From: Nitzschia sp. pyKryTriq1
Lineage: Eukaryota > Bacillariophyta > Bacillariophyceae > Bacillariales > Bacillariaceae
Reading direction: 5' to 3'
NCBI GenBank assembly: GCA_956465555.1
Contig: OY101115.1
Span: forward strand, 1,922,001-1,986,000
DNA: 64,000 nt
In this document: in pieces, positions 55,227 to 64,000 of the stretch
Layout of the letters: each line of letters starts with the position of its first letter
Position numbering within the stretch: position 1 is the stretch's first letter
Translations under genes and position numbers: made by a program
Notes under the pieces: model-generated
The model's database searches: none
What the model saw: only the letters and a program-made list of their open reading frames with translations
What the model was told of the DNA's origin: nothing

Positions 55227-56272
55227 TAGAACATCAAGAAAGCAGTTCCTACTGAATAGTTGTGAAAGAAGGATAGAATCAGTAGACCAGGACTACCATG
55301 TCTACCTAGAGCTCTTTACTACAGAGCGCTACAACAAGTTTCCTTCGTATTGTATAGTATACGGTACACGTACAGTACTACCGGTACTGTAAGATTACGT
55401 ATCCATACAGTACTCGTACAGTACGGTATGTACCGGTACAACGGGACGGACACCTCCAACGAACGAAGGACAGACAATAAGTCGAACGAACACAAACTTC
55501 TATTGTTGCAAACGCCTAGCGACGGAACAGTGTGGTGCAGTGGATGTGTACGTAGCAGTTGTACTGCGAAGGTACTGGCAGAAGCACTGTAGGGGCAAGG
55601 CCGCATCACTTTTTCTACGCCATCTACGTAGAATCAGTACCGTGCGAAAAATGGCATCACTTTTGGACACCGGTAGCAAGAATGCCGGAGGCATCCACTA
55701 CACTACCGGTACCCATCCCAACCGTCATGCATGCTCCAGCGCACCTTCGGTGCCACTTGTAATTATAGATCTACCTGTACTGTATCATACGGATACTACC
55801 GACCGACCACCGTCTGGTGGATGCGACTTAACCGATTACTTCTCTGCTTTTTCAAATAATTATTTCACCCTAATTTGGGTTGCCAGACGCGAAAATTTAG
55901 CAGAGCTGGCTTCCGCGCACTCAACGCTCCGTCCACCCAGTACAAAAACACGTAGACAAGCACGACTCAGACACATCAAGGCAATAAAACGAATTCTGAA
56001 ACCATCGCCAAAAGAAAAAGACGGCACGTTGTATGTATGTTGTTGATGTGTCGATACAAGTACCGGTGAGTACGGTAGGTGCGCACGTTGCACGTAGTAG
56101 TTAAGCACGTTGTTGTTGTAGCACGTTCTCCTTTTCGTACCGGTATACGGTACCAACTCATGCGGTACGGTACAAGTACGAGTACCAGGAAGCATCATCA
56201 GTCACCATCCATTACACCACCAAAAGAAACATAAAAACACACACAAACCAATTCAAATTCAAAACGCACAAG
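55227..56272. repeat. Intergenic region rich in palindromes
   Basis: No gene is assigned. Palindrome copies are dense: 55372-55391 (CAGTACTACCGGTACTGT), 55408-55440 (TACTCGTACAGTACGG, TGTACCGGTACAACGG), 55703-55712, 56058-56067, and 56138-56183 (CGTACCGGTATACGGTACC). A 168-codon open stretch at 55540-56046 crosses these repeats and starts at GTG, so I treat it as chance. Confidence 0.55.
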
Positions 56273-56666
56273 ATGACAGATATTGCCTCCAGCATGGAAG
56301 TACCCTATACTTGGAATGAGGATGCCGAGATTGAATTCGTGCTGATGGAGGAAGACGCACCGGAATCCGGACCCTCAAAACGAGAAGACCTGATTCATCG
56401 CATGATGCACGGGAGACTGCTCAACAAACAAATCCGTCGATCTCGACATGTCCCAGGATTGCTCTATGCCCCAGCAGTGCTTGCAGGATGGTGAGTTATC
56501 ATACTGTTGTGCCCTTTCGATCACATTGGTTTCGTAGTTACATTGTCACCCAACATTTCATCTCGTAATTTCTTTCGTGTTTTCCCGAAACAGGGTTGTC
56601 AAGCCAGCACAATCGTTTGTTTCGACGATCGGGCAGTATAAACGCACTGAACAACCCTCAAAATGA
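56273..56666 (+). CDS. Small hypothetical protein (96 residues, 2 exons)
   Basis: Exons 56273..56490 and 56594..56666 join (GTGAGT donor, AAACAG acceptor, phase 2). The N-terminal half is acidic (EDAEIEFVLMEEDAPE), then basic (LLNKQIRRSRHVPG). A moderately hydrophobic segment, LLYAPAVLAGWVVKPAQSF, spans the splice junction, and the protein ends TEQPSK. One weak TM helix is possible. The family is not recognised. Good splice sites and a start just after an A-rich leader support a real gene. Confidence 0.55.
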
Positions 56667-57001
56667 CCAAAGTAAAAATATGCGTGAAAATCTATCTAAA
56701 GAGTGCGAACAAGCCAATTTGAAAGACTGTCAGCTGTCAGCTGTCCACGATTCATTCGACAGGCTTGTCGCCGCCTTATTCGTGTCTATGTCTCTCTACA
56801 TGCATCTGCTACGCTTCCACCTACACAAAACCACCTGCCAACTCAAGGTCGTAAACCGTCTCTGGTGTTGACCGAGTCAATCACAGAAAGTGCATGTTAC
56901 CATCGTATCAGCATCCCAGAGCACCGGGTTGGGTGTTGGGTGCAACGGAGAACCTTTTTGAAAATACAACCAGTACAGTACCATAATCAACAGTCAGTAG
57001 T

Positions 57002-58078
57002 TTATCTGTTATGCTTCACATCCAGAAATTCCTTGGACCATTCGTAGACCAAGAACATAGTACCGACCATCGGAACCACCTTCATCATTTCGGGAGCCAA
57101 CCCTCTGTACAAGCTTGACAAGCCCTCTTGATAAACGAGTTTTGAAAATTGCTGTGCAGATGTTAAGCGATTTTCTGGACTGACATGAAGATTTTGGATC
57201 TGCATCCGCCTTCGAATAGTGTCCATGGGAAAAGTCAGACCGGTCGCAACGATACCACTAGCTGCCCCACACACCACGGTCAAAACCAATCCGAGTCTTG
57301 GTTCTCCCGAATCGGCGTCAATTCGTCGCAAATTGTAGAACAACTCATCTTCGACTGCATGTTCCTTCAGCGTTCCATACACAGTATAAGAAATGGCAAA
57401 ATTTGGAACCGCTACACAAAGAGTCGGTCCGATCCCAGAGTAAAATCCTCGAATCCCCTCCGATCGATAGATTTTACGAAAAGCATCGTTGATCCCTCGG
57501 TAATGCTCGTGGCCCTCCAGCTCGGTCGTCAGCCGCGTTCTCACGAGATCCAGTGGGTAACATGCAAACACGGCTGCACAGCCCGCCGTAGCTCCAGCAA
57601 GAAATTTATGAATGGGCCAATTGTCGTCATTATTGGCCTTGAGTTCTGCTCTTCGTTCCCTTTCCCTTTCGTCGTCCGACATTCGGTGCGTCATCCGTCG
57701 GGCCAAGTGTCCGAATTGCTCTGAATTTTGTTCCCTGCGGGATCGTTGCATGCCCACGAGAATATCGAGAGTATTCTCGTAAACGAAAAAATTAATGGCC
57801 GAATAGGGGAATCGATGGAGCACCGAGGTCATATTTCCTTTCCACAGGGATTTATAGCCACCGCGCTCGATGATCTTGGAGAAACCACCTTTGATGTTCA
57901 TCGCATACTTTGGGCGGTTGGACCTTGTGGTGACCATAGAGTGCACTTGAAACAAAATCGTAAGTCGACTGAAAGGTGCTGTCACGGTCTTGGCAACCGA
58001 ACCCGCAATCCCACCACACAAAAGTTGCTTGGCAGCTTCGACTGTCCTGTTCTCTTCATCTCCATCGTCGTTCGGCAT
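57002..58078 (-). CDS. Mitochondrial carrier family (SLC25) protein
   Basis: A single exon encodes 358 residues with three tandem carrier repeats, near residues 12-110, 150-240 and 258-352. The signature PxD/ExxK/R appears as PFSRLTILFQ (altered), PLDLVRTRL and PMDTIRRRM, each followed by a glycine-rich aromatic block such as GGYKSLWKGN, EGIRGFYSGIGP and EGLSSLYRGLAPE. A charged insert between repeats 1 and 2 (MSDDERERERRAELKANNDD) is longer than usual. These proteins exchange metabolites across the inner mitochondrial membrane. The pattern is closest to the CoA/ATP-Mg-type subgroup (SLC25A42, Leu5), judged by eye, so substrate is tentative. The coding frame is uninterrupted. It is divergent from the lycopene cyclase gene. 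Confidence 0.9.
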   Translation of the reverse strand: MPNDDGDEENRTVEAAKQLLCGGIAGSVAKTVTAPFSRLTILFQVHSMVTTRSNRPKYAMNIKGGFSKIIERGGYKSLWKGNMTSVLHRFPYSAINFFVYENTLDILVGMQRSRREQNSEQFGHLARRMTHRMSDDERERERRAELKANNDDNWPIHKFLAGATAGCAAVFACYPLDLVRTRLTTELEGHEHYRGINDAFRKIYRSEGIRGFYSGIGPTLCVAVPNFAISYTVYGTLKEHAVEDELFYNLRRIDADSGEPRLGLVLTVVCGAASGIVATGLTFPMDTIRRRMQIQNLHVSPENRLTSAQQFSKLVYQEGLSSLYRGLAPEMMKVVPMVGTMFLVYEWSKEFLDVKHNR

Positions 58079-58733
58079 TTTGACGACTCGCTAAAAATTG
58101 CTCTGGCTGACGACAAACTTGGAAATTGATTGAAGGGCTCCTTGATTCTCTCTAGTAGATTCACTGAATGCTACTATCTTGCATTCGTAAAGTGCTCGAA
58201 GTCGTGCTTAGTAGTTCGTGGCTGTCCGAGTAGAGTATGTTCAAACCAATTGAGAGATTCACCTGGTACTGTAGTGGAAGGAGCGAAAAAGAGAAAAAGA
58301 GAAGCAGCTTTTTGGTTTGTGTGGTAAAAAAGGTGCAGTGTGCAGTCCCCTTTCTTTGGTTCTTGCTCTTCGCCAGAAGGGCGAAGGGCAGACACCTGCT
58401 CGCGTGATGTGCGCGATGATTCTTCGTCGATGATGGATGATAATGATTCTCGCCTCTTCGCGACGGCCGGTATGCTCGTACCAAAAGGACCCGGAGCAGG
58501 ACTTCTTGAGGTTGAAAAAACACACTCGACCACGTCGTCCCGACAAGAACTACTATCGTACACCAGTACCGGTACTGACGTTTGACGCATCTTTAGTATT
58601 TTGTTCCTTGTTACAACAGCATGTAGATGCCCTTCATGCTTCCACCGATCCACTAATAGCCACCCATCATCAACTATTCAATCATTTCTTGATTGATTGC
58701 TTCGAACTTTGAGGCCCTCACAGAAAGGAAGAA
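58079..58733. promoter_or_regulatory. Divergent promoter region, carrier and lycopene cyclase
   Basis: The 655 bp between the two start codons contain a CAGTACCGGTACTGACG palindrome at about 58563-58579 and no gene. Short open stretches on both strands overlap each other and lack coding features. Confidence 0.45.
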
Positions 58734-60692
58734 ATGAAATTTTCATTCATTTTTTGTACTTCTGCCTTGGTGGTGGTCGTAGGCCAATTTGTGGAAGCAT
58801 TTATTGTTCCATCGTCTACCGAGACCGCCACAAGCAGAAAACATAGCATCAACCTCCAAAGGTCCAGAACCCATACATCAGCTTTTCTAGAACAGACGGC
58901 ATTGAATGCTGGCACCACCGCTGGTGTTTCGTACGACGACTCTTGTGACGTCCTTGTCTTGGGAAGTGGACCGGCCGGAAGTGCGATCGCCTCGCTGCTG
59001 GGTGCTAGTGGAGAGCTAGACGTGGTGGTGGCAGATCAAAACTTTGACACGGATTGGATTCCTAACTATGGGGTATGGAAAGACGAATGGGAAAGTGTGA
59101 TGGATCGATACCGCGAGTTCGGTGTTGAGTTTGAGGGTGGAAATGAAGGTCGTTCTGTCGACAGAGAATGGCCAGTCACTGATTGCTATTTTGGTGGATC
59201 TTTCGATATTCCGACGGAACAACGATTCAGACTGGACCGACCATATTTTCGAGTGGATCGATTCGCCTTGAAGAAATCGTTGAGCAAAAACTTTCGAGTA
59301 GTGAGAGCAAAACATATCTCCGAGGCAATTGGAGTCAACATGTACAAACCTGCTGGTAGTCTTGTACATGATGAGGATGGAACTACCATCCAACTTCAGC
59401 CAAAGGGCGAAAGCTCCCCTATCACAATGCGCGCCAAAATCGTGGTGGACACGACTGGCCATGAAACCAAGCTCACATTGAAGGACACGCGCGATTTCTA
59501 TACTCATCCAGGATTCCAGATTGCTTATGGAGCCACCATAGAAATCGATGAATCCAATTCTCCCGACTTGACCATGGTGGGACCATACGACAAGGAGGCG
59601 ATGACTTTGTTTGATTACCGGACAGACCATTTCAACGACGAAGGAGATCTTATCAAAGCAACAAAGGATCCAACCTTCATGTATGCGATGCCACTGAGAG
59701 ACAACAAGGTGTTCTTCGAGGAAACATCGCTTGTAGCAAGACCAGCTGTTTCCTTCCAAGAATGCAAGGATCGATTCTTCAAACGTTTGGATCATCTTGG
59801 CATCAAGGTCACCAAGGTCACTGAAGAAGAGTACTGTTATATTCCCATGGGAGGGGCCTTACCAATGCGAGACCAGCGAATTCTAGGTTTCGGTGGAGCG
59901 GCTGCCATGGTCCACCCGAGTACTGGATATCATCTCTGCCGCTGTTTAATGGGGGCGACGGATGCCGCCAGAGCGATCAAAACGGAACTAGCATCTGATA
60001 AGCCGAATGTCGATAGGGCAGTCGCATCTGCCTACCATTCTCTCTGGTCTCCAGGCAACATTCGACAGCGTAACTTTGCGACCTTTGGAGGCGAATTCTT
60101 GATGAAGCAGAACGTTGTTGGCCTGAGAGGCTTCTTTGACGGATTCTTCCGATTACCATTGGAGCAATGGGGTGGGTACGTACTATTCAATTGTTTATGG
60201 TAGGATAGTGCTAATACAGCATTATACGATTTCGTACTCACTTATCGTTATTTCATTGATGATTCATTCTTCCGCAGATTCTTGGCAGGTTGGCCAGGCC
60301 TTGTTTTCAATGAAAGTCACGAGACATGGCTTCGAAGAATTCTGTTTGGTGTGAACTTTCTAACAAAGCTTCCACCACAGGTTGCACTAGACATGACTGC
60401 CAACATCCTCCTATACTCCTTGACAACAACTCAGCTGCTGCAATCTGTCACACCCATTTTCGGAGAGCCCGACTCGTACGAGTATGATCGCAACATGGAC
60501 CGAATCGGTGATGTGGCTGCCAAGACAGAGGCGCGAACAATGATGCAGCAGTCGGAGGTGGTCCCAGAGGTTCCGGTGACGTTCGAGGACGAGAAAGAAC
60601 CTGTGATGGTAAAGGAGGTAGCTATTGAAGCTCCGGTTCCTTCCATGAAAGACGTCGTTGTTGTAGCTAGCGAACCAGTGTCGGCAGAATAA
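58734..60692 (+). CDS. LCYB: Plastid lycopene beta-cyclase (2 exons)
   Basis: Exons 58734..60175 and 60278..60692 join (GTACGT donor, CCGCAG acceptor, phase 2) into 618 residues. It converts lycopene to beta-carotene, the entry to diatom xanthophylls such as fucoxanthin. The N-terminus (MKFSFIFCTSALVVVVGQFV, then EAFIVPS) is a plastid presequence with an EA|F site. The dinucleotide fold is DVLVLGSGPAGSAIASLLG (about 72). Cyclase blocks include WIPNYGVWKDEW, VVDTTGHETKL, YIPMGGALPMRDQRILGFGG and HPSTGYHLCRCL. The exon 2 tail is Val/Glu/Pro-rich and longer than in plant LCYB. The family call is strong; beta- rather than epsilon-cyclisation is inferred from the single-cyclase context of diatoms. 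Confidence 0.9.
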
Positions 60693-60871
60693 TAATGTTG
60701 CAGATAAATTACGTCTGAATCTATAGTTCGAGTTACCGGTATGCCCTTCCGGCACAGTGTAGCGACATATCGCCCGCCGTTTTCACTCACAGTGAAGAAT
60801 CTTCCCCATGGTTGCATTTTAAAATAATGATAGGATGATAGTTGATGCTATCGACGCCGCTCAAAAGCAAG

Positions 60872-61757
60872 TTATACATCTAGAAAATCTGGGTTGTTGG
60901 TTCTGGGCGTCAAGCCAGAGTTTCCCGATCTGTTTCCTCTTCCATTTCCATTCGAAAAGTTTCTCATTTCATTCTCCACATCGGTCACAAAAGCATGTCC
61001 TCCACCCGATGGCGAGAAGACTATTGTCAATTTCGGGCACATGATCAGCCCAAAGAAAAACGAACGTTCTGGTTTGCCCGCCGAGCGAGGCCACAGCCAA
61101 AAGGGGGTGCTAGGTACCGTGGTGATGATGGACACACCATCCATTGGATTGCTTAAAAACCCACGATAAGGCATGATAGAAGGAAAACAATTAGTGGGGA
61201 ACGTTGTGCCCGCGATTCTTCGAATGGATACAATCTTATCAAAAGGAACATCGACTTCAATGTTTCCAATCCAAAAGCGAAGGTTTCCATCTGATGTGAC
61301 TTCTACTGATCGAACAAAGTTGTACCAAAACCAAGCCACAGCAAACAAGTTTGCAATTGACACAGCAACCACGGTTGTGTGGGCTCCACCAGGAACCGCG
61401 AATACTAGCAAGAGCACAAACACCGTCTCGAGCAAAACGAACTGAGCCTTGAAGCCTTCAGGACGAAACAAAACAAAGCAAGGTGATGGCATGAGAAAAA
61501 ATGGAAACGATAATTCAAAGGTTGATTGCATTATATACGTCGAATCACGTACCGAAAGAAAACGGTGCCGAATGAAAGGAGTGAACGACACTGCCATCAT
61601 CCGTGACATAGGTAAGAGTCTGCGAAATTAGGAGCGGGTCCTCATCGACAATATGCGGGTGATGAACGTCGTCAATCATTTCCCTCGATCTTGATCTATT
61701 CACCGGGGGTGCTTGAGTATCAGGTTGTCCCGTGGATAGAGGTGTTTGGTCCGCCAT
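60872..61757 (-). CDS. Unknown two-TM membrane protein (262 residues, 2 exons)
   Basis: Exons 61757..61553 and 61455..60872 join (GTACGT donor, CTGAAG acceptor, phase 1). The start is the ATG in MADQTPLSTGQPDTQAPP; the frame upstream has only a TTG. After a hydrophilic Asp/His-rich N-terminus come two hydrophobic segments (AQFVLLETVFVLLLVFAV and TVVAVSIANLFAVAWFWYNF). A soluble beta-rich C-terminal part follows (SVEVTSDGNLRFWIGNIEVD, VPFDKIVSIRRIAG, KLTIVFSPSGGG), resembling a PH-like or bacterial PH (DUF) membrane-adjacent fold, although this is weak. The Gly/Asn-rich end (SNGNGRGNRSGNSG) looks disordered. It is convergent with LCYB, with 180 bp between stops. Confidence 0.65.
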
Positions 61758-62801
61758 GGCACGATTAGACAAGACTAAAGGAGTGACAGCCTGGTTTTAC
61801 TTCTTGATAGAGGTTCTTTCGTCGAGGCAGAGATGGGTTGCTTGCTCTTCGTTGTTGCGTTGCTCTCTTCCTGGCTCTCGTGCTTGCATGCCTCTCCACC
61901 AAAGCGGGCCGGCATGCCTTGCTCTTTAGCTTGGTTTTGCCGCGCGATGATCCCGTAGATTTTGTGAAATCGATGTATGTGTAATACACGCCCGTCAAGC
62001 TTTTATTTCGGGTCATTTTCCATCAACGTTCGGCTTTGGGGCATATATAGAAAGTTTATATGATATACGTGGACGTAGGTTGTATCTCGGTGCATACTGT
62101 ATGATACATACAGTACCACCAGTACGGTACAGTACTGTATGTACACGTTCGTACTGTACATGATGTGGCCGCGATACTGCGAGCATCCCCCGAATTGGAA
62201 CTGAGCCACCAACATTTCCCCTCGATAGAACGGGTAAGGGAATCTCGAAATTTCTGAAAATGGAGAACAAAACATGAACAAACCTCCCTTTCATTGGAGA
62301 GTTCCATTACGATGTGTCGGACACGACGGATTCCCTCTTTTCGCGGGACAAAAGGGAATCCCGAATTTTCAAATACGTCAGTCGCTAATGCCGCGAATCT
62401 GCAAGTGACGTCAGTAACGACGTACCTGGCACGGGTAGGTTTCTACGAGGGAGACACGTAGAGAATTCCAATGCTTTTTAGCGTTCCGATGATGCATATC
62501 TTTGGCTGTGTGGTTCAACCCGTTGCGTCGGCATCGGCTTGAAAAATCTTATTGGGCGCGGGTTGGAGCTACCACGTGGTATAACCGCGGGATAGCGTGG
62601 TTTGAAACTCGGTGGCCTTCCCTCTTCTTCTGTTCAAGTGGATCCATCTATCGATACGTATCGAGAACGCAATGCGGCAGCGCCCCATCTTTCTCGGCTA
62701 AAGAGTCGTCGTCTACCGGGTAGAGCCCTAAATACTCCGTTCTCATCTCGCAACGTCCAAAGCACCTCTTCTTAGTTTACTCCACTACTGTAGTTATCAA
62801 C
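61758..62801. other. Divergent intergenic region with one palindrome cluster
   Basis: About 1 kb lie between the unknown two-TM gene (-) and the glycine-zipper plastid gene (+). Palindromes are clustered at 62096-62160 (CAGTACCACCAGTACGG, CAGTACTGTATG). A TAAATACTCC about 70 nt before the 62802 start may be a core promoter element. No gene is seen. Confidence 0.5.
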
Positions 62802-63497
62802 ATGAAGTTCACATACTTGCTTCCCTTGGCATTGGCAGTCAATGAGGCCTCGGCCTTTGTCCCCCAACAACGGGCGTTTGTCCGACCGGCTGTTCAGACT
62901 TTCATGTCCGACGAAGAGGCCGCGCCAGCTCCTGCTCCCAAGACAGCGTCCAAGGTCAAGAAGGAGGCTGCCCTTGTTCCCATCAAGGAAGAGACTGTTG
63001 AATTCACAGCCGGAATCCTAGGCGGTGCCGCTGGTCTCATCATCGGAGGACCTGTTGTAGCCGCCATCGGAGCTGCTGCCGCCAACTATGTCTCCAAGTC
63101 TGGAAACGAAGCTGGAAATATCGTGGGTGCTGTTTCCAAGTCCGCTATTGAGATTTACAACTACTTGGCTGGACTTGATAACAAGTATGAGCTTCTTACG
63201 AAGGCCCAAACTTCGCTAGAGAAGGCCCTGGACAAGCTAAAGGCCCAGGACTCTGTCGACCCCGAGGCGGTCAAGAAGGTTGAAGACGCGCTTGCAGCTA
63301 CCAAGAGCAAGATCTCTGAGATCAATGATGAATATGACCTTGTCGGTTCGGGAGTCACTGCGCTTGGTGTTGTTGGTGATCTTGTTGAGAAGACCGTCAA
63401 GAAGGTCGCTGAGCTGAACGAGGAATACAAACTCACTGATAAGGCCAAGGAAGCTTTGAACACCGCCGTTGCCAAGGCCAAGGAGGCCGCCAACTAA
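62802..63497 (+). CDS. Plastid-targeted glycine-zipper/coiled-coil protein of unknown function
   Basis: An intronless 231-residue protein starts MKFTYLLPLALAVNEASAF, then VPQQRAF. ASAFVPQ is a textbook diatom plastid presequence site. The mature protein has an Ala/Pro/Lys linker (EEAAPAPAPKTASKVKKEAA). Next is a glycine-zipper hydrophobic region (TAGILGGAAGLIIGGPVVAA, IGAAAANYV). The rest is alpha-helical and Lys/Glu/Ala-rich (KAQTSLEKALDKLKAQDSVD, KAKEALNTAVAKAKEAAN), typical of coiled coil or membrane-surface helices. Strong codon bias toward GCC, AAG and GTC suggests high expression. It may insert in or associate with a plastid membrane. I recognise no family. Confidence 0.75.
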   Translation: MKFTYLLPLALAVNEASAFVPQQRAFVRPAVQTFMSDEEAAPAPAPKTASKVKKEAALVPIKEETVEFTAGILGGAAGLIIGGPVVAAIGAAAANYVSKSGNEAGNIVGAVSKSAIEIYNYLAGLDNKYELLTKAQTSLEKALDKLKAQDSVDPEAVKKVEDALAATKSKISEINDEYDLVGSGVTALGVVGDLVEKTVKKVAELNEEYKLTDKAKEALNTAVAKAKEAAN

Positions 63498-63919
63498 TTA
63501 ATCCAACCGTCGCTTATACTTCATACAGATAATGTTGGAATAGAGGTGTGAGATGTCATCGATCGACCCGCTGCTTGAAACCATCTGGGGGTGCATCTCT
63601 TTTGTTGGTTTGGGAATGAATCAGTGGACAGCATGGCGCAAGGTTGCTTGTTCACTACACTCTACACTAGTACTGCTATAGAGCTGCCAATCTTGTATAC
63701 TTTGAATGAGCCTTTCTTCTTCTTACTTAGTCTCTAGCCGTATGAGTCTCTTCTAGAATCATCACATAATGCTGTAGTTGAGAAGTTGCAGAGCGAATTG
63801 GGGATTCAAAGCGCAGCGAAATCGCCAAGACTGGTCCCCAGCTATCACTGGTACTCGTACGAGAACTCTACTCTAGACAGAATATCATCAATCTGATATA
63901 GACCCTAATACTACTTCTT
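63498..63919. other. Convergent intergenic region
   Basis: These are the 3' flanks of the glycine-zipper gene (+) and the right-edge gene (-). It contains CTGGTACTCGTACGAG near 63850. No gene is seen. Confidence 0.5.
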
Positions 63920-64000
63920 CTACAGCAGCTTATTCAGTCTATCCCTCTGCTCGTTGAGGCTTTCCAGCCGTCGATCTGCCTCATCCTTGTCGATTGCATA
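63920..64000 (-). CDS. Partial C-terminus of an unknown coiled-coil protein (right edge)
   Basis: The minus strand from the window edge is open for 26 residues and then stops at TAG (63920..63922). It reads YAIDKDEADRRLESLNEQ, then RDRLNKLL. The heptad-like spacing of Leu and many charged residues suggests a coiled coil. The rest is beyond the window. Confidence 0.5.
   Translation of the reverse strand, partial: YAIDKDEADRRLESLNEQRDRLNKLL

Noticed and set aside
55540-56046. 168-codon open stretch (+)
   Set aside because: It starts at GTG, crosses several palindrome repeats, and has low-complexity basic composition with no domain.
1-64000. CRISPR arrays, bacterial operons, tRNA or rRNA genes
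   Set aside because: No regularly spaced direct repeats, no ribosome-binding-site pattern and no recognisable tRNA or rRNA were seen. Introns show the DNA is eukaryotic nuclear.

Overview
The window is nuclear DNA of a photosynthetic stramenopile, almost certainly a diatom. Three things support this. Genes are interrupted by short GT-AG introns (about 60-220 nt). Several proteins begin with a signal peptide that ends at an ASAFAP-type motif (ASA|F, DA|F, SS|F), the presequence used for complex red-lineage plastids. The pathway content also fits: a three-helix light-harvesting protein, a nuclear SecA and a lycopene beta-cyclase. I do not name a species. All coordinates were read by eye. Intron boundaries were chosen so that GT-AG sites and reading frame both fit, and no alignment or RNA evidence was available.

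Layout. 0-9 kb: a partial Asn/Ser-rich gene leaving the left edge (-), a TLDc-domain protein with a plastid-type presequence (+), a SWEET sugar transporter (+), a C2-domain/multi-pass membrane protein of MCTP type (-), and a light-harvesting protein (+). 9-16 kb: a URC1/GTP cyclohydrolase II-like enzyme (-), a stretch of decayed coding remnants including a transposase-like Cys-rich tail, the divergent ribosomal protein pair S13 (-) and S4 (+), and a MYND-finger membrane protein with an unresolved middle (-). 16-22.8 kb: a putative plastid membrane protein (-), nuclear plastid-type SecA (+), then a 1.8-kb repeat zone with a 41-bp direct repeat, hairpins and a retrotransposon Gag relic. 22.8-31 kb: one uninterrupted 2,718-residue PHD/PDZ protein (+). 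31-37 kb: LETM1 (+) and a Copia-like LTR/gag relic. 37-42 kb: full-size ABCG/PDR transporter (+) with a 16-nt micro-exon. 42.5-48.5 kb: a 1,997-residue IQ-repeat protein (-). 49-56.7 kb: a sulfatase (+), a tandem pair of tiny two-exon membrane protein genes (-), an acyl-activating enzyme (+) and a 96-residue protein (+). 57-64 kb: a mitochondrial carrier (-), lycopene cyclase (+), an unknown two-TM protein (-), a plastid-type glycine-zipper/coiled-coil protein (+) and the 3' end of a gene at the right edge (-).

There is no operon logic. Genes are independent, often divergent or convergent, but plastid biology is prominent: light harvesting, carotenoid cyclisation, thylakoid protein export and three proteins of unknown plastid role. 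Organelle and plasma-membrane transport (SWEET, ABCG, LETM1, SLC25) is a second theme. Intergenic DNA carries many copies of a short ACCGGT/GGTACC-centred palindrome that is scarce inside the exons.

The best candidates for something undescribed are the duplicated 76-78-residue membrane protein genes at 51.0-52.2 kb, the giant PHD/PDZ protein, the plastid-type TLDc protein and the dispersed palindrome family.
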